A stretch of 64,000 nt of DNA from an uncultured Senegalimassilia sp. GTDB lineage: Bacteria; Actinomycetota; Coriobacteriia; Coriobacteriales; Eggerthellaceae. The DNA lies in contig NZ_CABQJR010000005.1 of the NCBI RefSeq assembly GCF_902464545.1, positions 1-64,000 on the forward strand, read 5' to 3'. The position numbers and the translations under genes are program-made. Below are positions 42,252 through 50,922 of the stretch, in pieces. The first letter of the stretch is position 1; each line of letters starts with the position of its first letter. The notes beneath the pieces are model-generated. The model was not told the DNA's origin, did not search any database, and saw only the letters and a program-made list of their open reading frames with translations.

Positions 42252-43928
42252 ATGCAGCGAGACAAGATCAAGCCCATATTATTCAGCATCATCAAGCACT
42301 CCAGCAAAGAGGAGCTGCGCCGCCAGATCCCGAAGGACATCGTCTCGGGCGTGGTGGTTGCCGTGGTGGCGCTGCCGCTTTCCATCGCGCTGGCCATCGC
42401 ATCAGGCGTCGGACCTGAGCAGGGCCTTTACACCGCCATCATCGCAGGCTTCCTGATTGCGTTCTTGGGCGGCAGCCGCGTGCAGATCTCCGGTCCCACC
42501 GCCGCCTTCGCCACCATCGTCGCGGGCATCGTGGCCACCGACGGCATGGAGGGCCTGGTGGCGGCCACCATCATCGCCGGCGTGATACTCGTGCTCATGG
42601 GCCTGCTGAAGCTCGGCACGCTCATTCGCTTCGTTCCCTACACCATCACCACCGGCTTCACTGCCGGTATCGCGGTGACCATCGTGATCGGGCAGATCAA
42701 GGACCTGCTGGGGCTGACGTACCCCGCCGGCACCACTACCGTCGACACCACTGACAAGCTGGGCGCCCTGGCGGCCAACATCTCCACGGTGAACTGGCAG
42801 GCGGTGCTGGTGGGCGTGGTGTGCCTTGTCATCCTGATGCTGTGGCCGAAGGTGTCCAAGCGCATCCCCTGTTCGCTGGTGGCTGTTATCGTGGGCGCCG
42901 CCATGGTGCCCGCATTCGGCCTGCAAGTCAACACCATCGGCGACCTGTACACCATCGAGGCGGGCCTGCCCACGCTGCAATTCCCCCAGCTCAGCCTGGA
43001 CCTGTTCCGCGACGAGCTTGCCAACGGCATCACCATCGCCATCCTTGCGGCCATCGAGTCGCTGCTGTCGTGCGTGGTCGCCGACTCCATGATTTCCGGC
43101 CATCACCGCTGCAACATGGAGCTGGTGGCGCAGGGCGTCGGCAACATGGGCTCGGTGCTCTTCGGCGGCATTCCCGCAACGGGCGCCATCGCGCGTACCG
43201 CCGCCAACGTGAAAAGCGGCGGCCGCACGCCCATCGCCGGCATGGTGCACGCCGCGGTGCTGCTGTTGGTGCTGGTATTCCTGATGCCCTATGCCGCGCT
43301 CATCCCCATGCCCACCATTGCGGCAATTTTGCTGCAAGTTGCCTACAACATGTCGGGTTGGCGCAACTTCGCCCACCTTTGCGTCACGGCCTCGCGCGGT
43401 GCTGTGGCCACGTTGCTGCTGACGTTCACGCTGACCATCGTGTTCGACCTAGTCACCGCCATTGCCGTGGGCATGCTCATCACGGTGGTGCTGTTCATGA
43501 AGATGGTTTCCGAGGAGACCGAGGTGAAGGGCTGGACGTACTTCTGCGACAAGGACTCCGAAGTTACGCACCTGCGCGAGCTGCCCAAGAGCGTTCGCGT
43601 GTACGAGATCAACGGCCCGATGTTTTTCGGCATGACCGACCGCATCTCCGACATCTCGGTGAAGGATTTCACGAAGTACCTGATCATCCGCATGCGCGGC
43701 GTGCCCTCGCTGGACGCCACGGGCATGAACGCGCTGGAGAACCTGTACGAGTACTGCGCGGAAAACGGCGTGCAGCTGATCTTCAGCCACGCCAACGAGC
43801 AGCCCATGAGGACCATGCGCCGCGCCGGTTTCGTCGACCTGGTGGGCAAGGATCGCTTCCGCCCGAACATCGACGACGCCATCGCCTACGCCCGCACCCA
43901 GCTCGAGCAAGAGGAGAAAGCCGCGTAA
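42252..43928 (+). CDS. SulP-family anion transporter with STAS domain
   Basis: A 558-residue SLC26/SulP transporter. About the first 430 residues hold 12-14 hydrophobic segments including the SulP signature region (SGVGPEQGLYTAIIAGFLIA, then GSRVQISGPTAAF). The last 110 residues are a cytoplasmic STAS domain with RGVPSLDATGMNAL. SulP proteins carry sulfate, bicarbonate or dicarboxylates. The convergent neighbour encodes a beta-carbonic anhydrase, which favours bicarbonate as in BicA-type systems. GAAGG precedes ATG 42252 at close spacing. Confidence 0.87.
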   Translation: MQRDKIKPILFSIIKHSSKEELRRQIPKDIVSGVVVAVVALPLSIALAIASGVGPEQGLYTAIIAGFLIAFLGGSRVQISGPTAAFATIVAGIVATDGMEGLVAATIIAGVILVLMGLLKLGTLIRFVPYTITTGFTAGIAVTIVIGQIKDLLGLTYPAGTTTVDTTDKLGALAANISTVNWQAVLVGVVCLVILMLWPKVSKRIPCSLVAVIVGAAMVPAFGLQVNTIGDLYTIEAGLPTLQFPQLSLDLFRDELANGITIAILAAIESLLSCVVADSMISGHHRCNMELVAQGVGNMGSVLFGGIPATGAIARTAANVKSGGRTPIAGMVHAAVLLLVLVFLMPYAALIPMPTIAAILLQVAYNMSGWRNFAHLCVTASRGAVATLLLTFTLTIVFDLVTAIAVGMLITVVLFMKMVSEETEVKGWTYFCDKDSEVTHLRELPKSVRVYEINGPMFFGMTDRISDISVKDFTKYLIIRMRGVPSLDATGMNALENLYEYCAENGVQLIFSHANEQPMRTMRRAGFVDLVGKDRFRPNIDDAIAYARTQLEQEEKAA

Positions 43929-43976
43929 GGCGCCTGCGGGGGGCGATGGGTTCGATGCCCCGGCGACCCCCCGTGG

Positions 43977-44000
43977 ACAGGGGACGGAGGTGTGTTCATG
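43977..44000. repeat. 27 bp dispersed repeat copy (opposite orientation)
   Basis: ACAGGGGACGGAGGTGTGTT followed by CATG, between the convergent SulP and carbonic anhydrase genes. Confidence 0.8.
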
Positions 44001-44062
44001 CAGGCAGCTTGCGAGGGATGGCGACCTCGCTGGCCCAACGGTCCGCAAACAACCTAACGAAA

Positions 44063-44102
44063 ACGCGGATGCGCCCGCGGAATCCCGCGGGCGCATCCGC
44101 GT
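44063..44102 (-). terminator. Terminator of the carbonic anhydrase gene
   Basis: Perfect 18 bp stem ACGCGGATGCGCCCGCGG and complement (44063-44080 and 44085-44102), followed on the minus strand by TTTTCG. It begins directly after the stop at 44107. Confidence 0.82.
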
Positions 44103-44106
44103 TCGG

Positions 44107-44688
44107 CTATCGCTCCAAAAACTGGACTTCGCCGGTGTCGGTTTGGTAGAGGGCTCCTATTACCCGTAGGCCGTGTTCCGCCTCGTCGATTCGGACTTTG
44201 CGGCTTTCCTCGATGCGGCGTACGCTGCGCGCCACGTTCGCCAGGCAGGCGGCGGCTTCGTCGGTTTCGTTGCCGATAGCGTCTGCTATCTCGTCGGTGA
44301 TGAACTTCACTGTTCCGTAGGGCTCGTGATGCATGGCGGCGTCGACGGCGCCGCAGCCCGTGTGGCCCAAAACCACCACCAGGTTGCAGCCCAAGTGGTC
44401 TTCGGCGTATTCGATGCTGCCGAGCTGGTGCTTGTCCACCACGTTGCCGGCCACGCGGATGACGAACAGCTCGCCGATGCCCGCCGAGAAGATGGCCTCG
44501 GGGATCACGCGCGAGTCCGAGCACGCCAGCACGATAGCGTACGGGCGCTGGCCTTCGCAAAACGTCGACTGGCGCAACTCCGGCGACACATCGCCCTGCG
44601 CTTGGCTCGCGCTCAGATAGCGAGCGTTTCCCTCGCGCAGGCGCTCGAGCGCCTCATCTGCCGTAAGGTTGCAAAATTTGTGGCTCAT
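44107..44688 (-). CDS. Beta-class carbonic anhydrase
   Basis: A 193-residue enzyme interconverting CO2 and bicarbonate. The zinc ligands and catalytic dyad appear as ACSDSRV (Cys, Asp, Arg) and GHTGCGAV (His, Cys), and PYAIVLACSD and RVAGNVV are typical of the CynT-like group. The spacing is that of active enzymes. GGGGAG is 7 bases before ATG 44688; the upstream frame to 44769 lacks a signal. It is convergent with the SulP transporter gene, and the two may supply bicarbonate for carboxylation. Confidence 0.9.
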   Translation of the reverse strand: MSHKFCNLTADEALERLREGNARYLSASQAQGDVSPELRQSTFCEGQRPYAIVLACSDSRVIPEAIFSAGIGELFVIRVAGNVVDKHQLGSIEYAEDHLGCNLVVVLGHTGCGAVDAAMHHEPYGTVKFITDEIADAIGNETDEAAACLANVARSVRRIEESRKVRIDEAEHGLRVIGALYQTDTGEVQFLER

Positions 44689-44816
44689 GGCGGGCTCCCC
44701 TTTCATTATGTTCACGCTCAGCTTACCGCGGTGCGCAAACCTGAACGCATTTTTGCCGGCAAGCTGCAAAATGTCAGCGGTTACAATAGGGCAAACCTAG
44801 GGGGAAAGGAACTGCC

Positions 44817-45272
44817 ATGTCGAAACAGGCGATTTTGGAACTTGACCACGATGCGTGCAAAACGCAGGCGATGGCGTATCTCGAGCAAGGCTTCAATTGC
44901 GCGCAGGTGGTCGCTTGCACGCTGGCGCCGGCGATCGGGCTTGACGTCGACCAGACGTTTCGCCTGATGGAGGGCTTTGGCGGCGGCATGGGCGGCTATA
45001 CCGAGACCTGCGGCGCGGTGTCGGGCGCCGTCATGGCGGCCGGATGGGCCAAAAGCGCCGGTAGCGAAAACCCCGTCAGCAAGATGGAAACGTACCAGCT
45101 GGCCGATCAGATGTGCTCGCGATTCAAGGCGCAAAACGGCACCACCATCTGCTCCGAGCTCAAGGGCATCGGCAACCCCGCGGGGCCGCTCCGCTCCTGC
45201 CCCGGCTGCATCCAAGACGCCGTGGACATCGCCATCGATGTTCTTCAGGCGGATGCGCGCGCTGGCGCATAG
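44817..45272 (+). CDS. C-GCAxxG-C-C family (redox-type) protein
   Basis: A 151-residue cytoplasmic protein with the family's ordered cysteines: FNCAQVVA, TCGAVSGAVMAAG (the CGAxxG core), MCSRF, ICSELKG and SCPGC. These are probably iron-sulfur or redox cysteines; the biochemical role of the family is unknown. AAAGGA precedes ATG 44817. It may form a transcription unit with YeiH, which starts 62 bp further on. Confidence 0.83.
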   Translation: MSKQAILELDHDACKTQAMAYLEQGFNCAQVVACTLAPAIGLDVDQTFRLMEGFGGGMGGYTETCGAVSGAVMAAGWAKSAGSENPVSKMETYQLADQMCSRFKAQNGTTICSELKGIGNPAGPLRSCPGCIQDAVDIAIDVLQADARAGA

Positions 45273-45334
45273 CTCCACCGGGACGTTGCGCTATAGTTGA
45301 CCGCGTCATACAACTTACGCGTAGAAAGCACCTC

Positions 45335-46381
45335 ATGTCCCACATCAAAACCCTTGCGCCCGGCATTGCCGTAAGCGCCCTTATCGCCGTCGTCTGCTGG
45401 TTTCTCGGCCAGGCGGTGCCACTGGTGGGCGGCGCCGTGTTCGCCATTTTGCTGGGCATGGTCATCGGTACGTTCTGGAAGGAGAAGGGCGCTGCGGGGC
45501 CGGGCATCAAGTTCGCGTCGAAGAAGATCCTGCAAACCGCCGTGGTGCTGCTGGGCTTCGGATTGCCGCTGACGCAATTGGCCCAGGTGGGAGCCATGTC
45601 GCTGCCCGTCATCCTGTCCACCATCTCCGCGTCGCTGATCACCGCGGCCGTGCTGTGCCGCGTGATGCACGTGCCCGGGCGCACCGCCACGCTCATCGGC
45701 GTGGGGTCCTCGATCTGCGGCGGCTCGGCCATCGCCGCCACCGCGCCGGTCATCAAAGCCGACGATCAGGAAGTGGCGCACGCCATATCGGTGGTGTTTC
45801 TGTTCAACGTGCTGGCAGCGCTCATCTTCCCCACGCTTGGCGACGTTATAGGTTTGAGCAATAACGGCTTCGGCCTGTTCGCGGGTACCGCGGTCAACGA
45901 CACGTCGTCGGTGACCGCCGCCGCAGCTGTATGGGACGGCATGCACCCCGGCGCAAACGCGCTCGATTACGCCACCATCGTCAAGCTCACGCGCACGCTC
46001 GCCATCATCCCCATCACGTTCGCGCTGGCGCTATGGGTTTCCGCGCACGAACGCAAGCAAGCCGCGGAAAACGGCGCGAATGATGCATCTACCAGCGGTT
46101 TCAGCTTGAAACGTGCGCTGCCCACGTTCATCGTGCTGTTCGTGTGCGCCTCCCTGGTGGCCACGGGCGCCAGCGCCGCAGGCGTCGACCCGGCCGTTTT
46201 CGCGCCGCTCAAAACGCTCAGCAAGTTCTTCATCGTGGTTGCCATGGCGGCCGTCGGCCTGAACACCGACGTGGTCGGCCTGGTGAAGTCGGGCGCAAAA
46301 CCCATCGTGCTGGGCGCGGCATGCTGGGTGGCCATTGCATGCACGAGCCTGGCGGCGCAGCACGCGCTAGGACTCTGGTAA
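45335..46381 (+). CDS. YeiH/UPF0324-family putative sulfate-type transporter
   Basis: A 348-residue integral membrane protein with about ten hydrophobic segments of the YeiH family. The motif GVGSSICGGSAIAATAPVIK in the middle is the family hallmark, and AGTAVNDTSSVTAAAA follows. Family members are predicted to move sulfur oxyanions or small organic anions; substrate is not established here. The ribosome-binding site before ATG 45335 is weak (GAAAG). Confidence 0.85.
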   Translation: MSHIKTLAPGIAVSALIAVVCWFLGQAVPLVGGAVFAILLGMVIGTFWKEKGAAGPGIKFASKKILQTAVVLLGFGLPLTQLAQVGAMSLPVILSTISASLITAAVLCRVMHVPGRTATLIGVGSSICGGSAIAATAPVIKADDQEVAHAISVVFLFNVLAALIFPTLGDVIGLSNNGFGLFAGTAVNDTSSVTAAAAVWDGMHPGANALDYATIVKLTRTLAIIPITFALALWVSAHERKQAAENGANDASTSGFSLKRALPTFIVLFVCASLVATGASAAGVDPAVFAPLKTLSKFFIVVAMAAVGLNTDVVGLVKSGAKPIVLGAACWVAIACTSLAAQHALGLW

Positions 46382-46510
46382 CGCTGGGCGTGCGAACGCT
46401 AGGCGCCCGGAGCCGGAGCCGTTGAATCCGAATCCGACGTCCGCGCCGCCATCCCGCAAAACCGCCGCTTCCGCGGTTCAAACAAATTCGCAAACGAAGA
46501 AAGGGTCGAT

Positions 46511-47347
46511 ATGCTGACCATCGGATGCCATCTGTCAACGTCGAAGGGCTTTCTAGCCATGGGCGAAACCGCGCTTTCCATCGGCGCGAACACGTTCGCG
46601 TTCTTCACGCGAAACCCGCGCGGTGGCAAGGCGAAGGCCATCGACCCCGCCGACGCGGCGGCGCTGCGCGCGCTGATGGCCGAGCACAACTTCGGCCCCT
46701 TGGTGGCGCACGCCCCCTACACGCTCAACCCCTGCTCGGACAAGCCGCACGCCCGCGAGTTCGCGCTCGAATGCATGGCAGACGACCTGGTACGCATGGA
46801 ATCCGTGCCCGGCAATTACTACAACTTCCATCCGGGAAGCCATGTGAAGCAAGGCGCAGAAACGGGCATCGAGCTGATATCGGGCCTGCTCAACCAAGTG
46901 TTGCGCCCCGAACAGACCACCACGGTGCTGCTGGAGGCCATGGCCGGCAAGGGTACCGAGGTGGGCCGCACGTTCGAGGAGCTGGCCGCCATCATCGACC
47001 GCGTGGAGCTTTCCAATCACATGGGCGTGTGCCTGGACACGTGCCACATCCACGACGGCGGCTACGACATCGTGAACGACCTGGACGGCGTGCTCGACGA
47101 GTTCGACCGCGTGATCGGCCTTGAGCGCCTGCGTGCCGTGCATATCAACGACTCGAAGAACCCCTGCGGAGCGCACAAGGACCGCCACGAGTGCATCGGC
47201 CAAGGCTTCATCGGCGTCGACGCATTCCAGCGCATCGTCACGCACCCCGCGCTGCGCGAGCTGCCCTTCATCCTGGAAACCCCCAACGAGCTGCCCGGCT
47301 ACGCAGCCGAGATCAAGCTTCTGCGCGAGCTGGCAGAAAGGGAGTAA
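46511..47347 (+). CDS. nfo: Deoxyribonuclease IV (endonuclease IV, AP endonuclease)
   Basis: A 278-residue TIM-barrel metalloenzyme that cleaves DNA 5' to abasic sites in base-excision repair. The zinc-binding signatures are present: YNFHPGSHVKQG, EAMAGKGTEVGRTF, CLDTCHIHDGGYD, HINDSKNPCGAHKDRHECIG and ILETPNE. Length and motifs match Nfo. AAAGGG precedes ATG 46511. A strong hairpin follows at 47401. Confidence 0.9.
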   Translation: MLTIGCHLSTSKGFLAMGETALSIGANTFAFFTRNPRGGKAKAIDPADAAALRALMAEHNFGPLVAHAPYTLNPCSDKPHAREFALECMADDLVRMESVPGNYYNFHPGSHVKQGAETGIELISGLLNQVLRPEQTTTVLLEAMAGKGTEVGRTFEELAAIIDRVELSNHMGVCLDTCHIHDGGYDIVNDLDGVLDEFDRVIGLERLRAVHINDSKNPCGAHKDRHECIGQGFIGVDAFQRIVTHPALRELPFILETPNELPGYAAEIKLLRELAERE

Positions 47348-47400
47348 ACAGCGAAAAGGCAGCTGGCAAAGGGCGCGTTGGTACCCGGACAGCACGCAAG

Positions 47401-47441
47401 GAGAATAGGGAAGGCGACACGCCTTCGCCTTCCCTATTCTC
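47401..47441 (+). terminator. Hairpin after the endonuclease IV gene
   Basis: 17 bp perfect stem GAGAATAGGGAAGGCGA / TCGCCTTCCCTATTCTC around CACGCCT. The T-run is poor, so it may instead be an mRNA-stabilising or repeat hairpin. Between this and 47741 I see only the dyads at 47595-47627. Confidence 0.6.
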
Positions 47442-47594
47442 CGCCCTCCACTCCCCCCTCTTCCCATGCGGCAGCTCACCCGACAACCGTTGAGCACGCA
47501 AACCGACAAATACCCGCGGCAAACATCGCGATTCTTTTCGCCAGCTTCCCCTTCCCCGCCCCTTCCTTCGCCATATATTCCCAGGTCAGCTAGG

Positions 47595-47627
47595 TTATCG
47601 ATTTGCCCGATAACAATCCATCGATAA
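47595..47627. promoter_or_regulatory. TTATCG/CGATAA dyads upstream of the CoA ligase operon
   Basis: TTATCG (47595) pairs with CGATAA at 47608 and again at 47622, overlapping an 8 bp dyad TTATCGAT-N17-ATCGATAA. It lies 114-146 bp before the operon start, a likely regulator site. Confidence 0.45.
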
Positions 47628-47740
47628 ATATCCTAGTAACCTGCGTTGAATACCGGGCAATTCGGTGTTTCAATACGAACAGCAAAACCACGGCAGGCAA
47701 GGCGCCCGCCGGCACTACGCGATCCAAGGAGCACCGCATC

Positions 47741-49084
47741 ATGGCAAAGAAGAACATCCCGTACGACCAGAAGTACTACGATCCCGAGATCGAGTGCATG
47801 CCGCGCCCCGAGCTTGAGCAGCTGCAGCTCGAGCGCCTGCAGACCATGGTGCAGTACGCCTACGACAACACCGTTTACTACAAGCGCAGCTTCGACGCCG
47901 CCGGCGTGAAGCCCTCCGACATCAAAACGCTTGACGACCTGGCGAAGTTCCCGTTCATCAACAAGCAGACCGAGCGCGAGACCCAGCACGTGGGCAGCTT
48001 CTTCGGCGAGCTGTGCAGCGTGCCCGAGGAGGACGTCGTGTTCATGGCCACCTCCTCCGGCTCCACCGGCGTGCCCACGGTCAGCCCCTTCACGCAGGAG
48101 GACTTCGACCTGTGGCAGGACACCGAGGCCCGTCTGTTCTGGCAGGCCGGCATGCGCCCCAACGACCGTTACGTCCACGGCCTGAACTTCGCCCTGTACG
48201 TCGGCGGCCCCGATGTCATCGGCGCGCAGCGCCTGGGCGCACTTGCCATCTGGGCCGGCGCCATCCCCTCCGACCGCCTGATCTTCGTGCTGAAGCAGTA
48301 CCAGCCCACCATCATCTGGACCAGCCCCTCCTACGCCTGGACGCTGGGCCAGAAGATCAAGGAGAAGGGCCTCGACCCACGCAACGACTTCAGCATCCGC
48401 ACCATCATCGTCGCAGGTGAACCGGGCGGTTCCATCGAATCAACGCGCGAGAGCATCGAGGAGCTGTGGGGCGCGAACGTGGTCGACTTCTTCGGCCTGT
48501 CCGACATCTACGGCGCCTGCGCGGCCATGTGCGAGGCGAAGGACGGCCTGCATATCGTTGAGGACCAGATCCTCGTTGAGACCGTCGACCCGGTCACCGG
48601 CGAGGTGCTCGAGCCCGGCAGCGTGGGCGAGCTGACCTACACCACCCTTATGAAGAAGGCCCGCCCGATGATCCGCTTCCGCACCGGCGACATCGGCTAC
48701 GTTTCCACCGAGAAGTGCAACTGCGGCCGCACCCACGCCCGCATCCACGTGACCGGCCGCAAGGACGAGATGTTCATCGTGGGCGCCGTGAACGTGTTCC
48801 CCTCCGACGTCGAGTACGTCGTGCGCAAAGAAGCGGGCCTGACCGGCGAGTACTCCATCCGCGTGTACGACGAGAACTTCACCACCCGCTATGAGGTGTC
48901 CGTCGAGCGCGCCCTTGGCAGCGACGAGCCCTACGATCAGGTGTCCAAGCGCGTCGAGGCGGCGCTGAAGGCCCACACGGGCGTGCGTCCGGCCAAGGTC
49001 ATCGTGTTCGACGCCGACAAGCTGGGCACCTCCAGCGAGCACAAGGCGAAGCGCTTCATCGACGAGCGCGACAGCGCGAAGTAA
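47741..49084 (+). CDS. Phenylacetate--CoA ligase (PaaK)-like adenylate-forming enzyme
   Basis: A 447-residue AMP-forming CoA ligase of the PaaK group. The nucleotide loop is MATSSGSTGVPTVSPFTQ, the middle carries IWTSPSYAWTLGQKI, SDIYG and RFRTGDIGYV, and KCNCGRTHARIHVTGRKDEM holds the Cys pair and hinge region. It would activate an aryl-acetate to the CoA ester, or work in reverse to make ATP from the thioester. The four downstream genes encode a LysR-type effector domain and a ferredoxin 2-oxoacid oxidoreductase, which points to aromatic 2-oxoacids. AAGGAG lies before ATG 47741. Confidence 0.88.
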   Translation: MAKKNIPYDQKYYDPEIECMPRPELEQLQLERLQTMVQYAYDNTVYYKRSFDAAGVKPSDIKTLDDLAKFPFINKQTERETQHVGSFFGELCSVPEEDVVFMATSSGSTGVPTVSPFTQEDFDLWQDTEARLFWQAGMRPNDRYVHGLNFALYVGGPDVIGAQRLGALAIWAGAIPSDRLIFVLKQYQPTIIWTSPSYAWTLGQKIKEKGLDPRNDFSIRTIIVAGEPGGSIESTRESIEELWGANVVDFFGLSDIYGACAAMCEAKDGLHIVEDQILVETVDPVTGEVLEPGSVGELTYTTLMKKARPMIRFRTGDIGYVSTEKCNCGRTHARIHVTGRKDEMFIVGAVNVFPSDVEYVVRKEAGLTGEYSIRVYDENFTTRYEVSVERALGSDEPYDQVSKRVEAALKAHTGVRPAKVIVFDADKLGTSSEHKAKRFIDERDSAK

Positions 49085-49171
49085 GCGACGGCGCAAAACC
49101 ATCTGGTTCACATCGACCGCATCCCGCAACAGGCTTTTGCGGGATGCGGCACAGAACGAAAGGATCTTCCC

Positions 49172-49825
49172 ATGGCATACGATTTCTCCGTTTCCGGGCA
49201 GCATTACCTGTTCAATGTCCAGACGTTTGCGCACACGGTGCTGGCGCTCGGCGGCGACTCCTACAACTACGCGTTCCGCGACCGCACCACGCAGGGCGTC
49301 ATCGATGACGTGGCATCGGGCGAAAGCGAGCTGGGCGTGGTGTTCGAGACCTCCGCGACCGCCGCGGAGCTTGACGCCGCCTTCGACGCCGCCGGCCTCG
49401 AGTTCGTGCAACTGGTCGAGTCGGCCCCACGCGTGGCGCTGCCGGCAAGCCACCCGCTGGTCAACGCGTCCAGCCTGACGCTCGAGCAGCTTGCCGATTA
49501 CCCCTACATCTACTTTGACCAGGGAAACGACGTTCCGGCTGCCTTCTTCGAGGAGGCGCTGGGCGACCAGCCGCGCGCCAAGTCCATCGCCACCACCGAC
49601 CGCGCCAGCCTTTCCGAGCTGATCGTTGCGCTCAACGGCTACACGGTCACCTCCGGCATCCTGGTGGGCATCTCCGATGGCGCGCAGCTGCGCACGGTTC
49701 CGCTTGACGCGGACGTCACGCTGCGCTTGGGCTACCTGAAGAAGAAGGGCGCGCAGCTCGACGGCACCGCGGCGCGCTTCGTGGCAACGCTCGAGAAGAA
49801 CTTGGAGCGTTACGCCAAGTTCTAG
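49172..49825 (+). CDS. Stand-alone LysR-type substrate-binding domain
   Basis: A 217-residue protein that matches the effector-binding half of LysR regulators: HYLFNVQTFAHTVLALGGDS at the start, ELGVVFETSA, ESAPRVALPASHPLVNAS and LADYPYIYFDQGN. There is no helix-turn-helix before or after it: ATG 49172 follows AAAGGA. It may bind the pathway ligand as a sensor or carrier, or regulate by dimerising with a full LysR protein. It lies in one transcription unit between the CoA ligase and the oxidoreductase genes. Confidence 0.8.
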   Translation: MAYDFSVSGQHYLFNVQTFAHTVLALGGDSYNYAFRDRTTQGVIDDVASGESELGVVFETSATAAELDAAFDAAGLEFVQLVESAPRVALPASHPLVNASSLTLEQLADYPYIYFDQGNDVPAAFFEEALGDQPRAKSIATTDRASLSELIVALNGYTVTSGILVGISDGAQLRTVPLDADVTLRLGYLKKKGAQLDGTAARFVATLEKNLERYAKF

Positions 49826-49849
49826 GAAACGCGGTTTTTGCGACCATGG

Positions 49850-49871
49850 AGGGGACGAGCGCGCTCGTCCC
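49850..49871 (+). terminator. Hairpin between the LysR-like and oxidoreductase genes
   Basis: GGGGACGAGCG / CGCTCGTCCCC perfect stem followed by TTTTCGG. If it works as a terminator, the oxidoreductase genes have their own promoter or are expressed by partial read-through. Confidence 0.6.
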
Positions 49872-49971
49872 CTTTTCGGCGTTTTGCGGGCCGACGCCGG
49901 GCCTGCCGGATGCCGGGCAAAAGCCGTGGCGTATGATGGAACGGCGTATCCAAGACGGGAAAAGGTTTCAC

Positions 49972-50922
49972 ATGATAGAAGTGCTTTGGCATGGCCGCGG
50001 CGGGCAGGGGGCCTTCACCGCCGCTCGGCTTCTGGGCGCGGCGGCGTCGCTTGACGGCAAGCGGCACGCGCTGGCGTTCCCCTCGTTCGGCCCCGAGCGA
50101 CGCGGCGCCCCCATGCGCGCGTTCACCAAGATCGATACGGTGCAAATCGGTGACCGAAGCGCCGTTTCGAAGGCGGATTTCGTTATCTACCTGGACGGAA
50201 CGCTGCTGGCGTCCGGCTGGGAGCGCGAGCTGAAGCCAGGCGGCATCTGCCTGGTGAACACGGCTGATGCGCTGGACGATCCGCGCTTGCTGGCCATCGA
50301 CGCGGACGGTCTGGCCACCGAGCTTCTGGGCCGGCCCATCCCCAACACGGTGTTTCTGGGCGCGCTGGCGCAGCTTGCCGATTGCGTGAACCGCGAGAGC
50401 ATGGAGGAGGCCATCCGCCAGTACATGCCCGCAAAGCTGCACGACGGCAACATCAAGGTGGTCGAGCGCGCCATCGCGCTGGTCCAGCAGGCCGAGGTTG
50501 CAGGGCATGAGGAAGCTGACGTTGACGAATCCGCAGGTCATTCATGTGCTGCGGCGGAGACGGTAACCGCTTTGCACCGGTCTGCGCATTCTTCGGCAGC
50601 GCATATGCCGCAGCTGTTCGCCACCGTTCCCGAACCTTCCGCCTACGCCGACACCACCTGCTACACGGCGGGCTACTTGACGCAGGTCAACGCGGGTTGG
50701 CGCAACATGCGCCCGGTCCTCAATGCGGACGCGTGCACGGGCTGTCTGCAGTGCTACCTGTACTGCCCGGACGGCGCCATCTTCAAGGTTTCCGGGCAGA
50801 ACAAGGCGGGCGTTTCGGTGGATATCGACCTTGATTTCTGCAAAGGCTGCGGGGTTTGCGCCGCTGCCTGCAAGTTCGACGCGCTTTCCATGGCGCCCGA
50901 AGCGAACGCGAAGGAGGCGTGA
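49972..50922 (+). CDS. 2-oxoacid:ferredoxin oxidoreductase, fused gamma and delta subunits
   Basis: A 316-residue protein. The N-terminal 180 residues are a gamma subunit (VLWHGRGGQGAFTAARLLG, SFGPERRGAPMRAF). After a linker the C terminus is a two-cluster ferredoxin delta subunit: CTGCLQCYLYCPDGAI and CKGCGVCAAACKFDAL, each giving a 4Fe-4S cluster. It oxidises a 2-oxoacid to the acyl-CoA with the alpha and beta subunits and passes electrons to ferredoxin. Gamma-delta fusion occurs in some relatives. The alpha subunit starts in the stop codon of this gene. ATG 49972 is supported by AAAAGG. Confidence 0.88.
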   Translation: MIEVLWHGRGGQGAFTAARLLGAAASLDGKRHALAFPSFGPERRGAPMRAFTKIDTVQIGDRSAVSKADFVIYLDGTLLASGWERELKPGGICLVNTADALDDPRLLAIDADGLATELLGRPIPNTVFLGALAQLADCVNRESMEEAIRQYMPAKLHDGNIKVVERAIALVQQAEVAGHEEADVDESAGHSCAAAETVTALHRSAHSSAAHMPQLFATVPEPSAYADTTCYTAGYLTQVNAGWRNMRPVLNADACTGCLQCYLYCPDGAIFKVSGQNKAGVSVDIDLDFCKGCGVCAAACKFDALSMAPEANAKEA

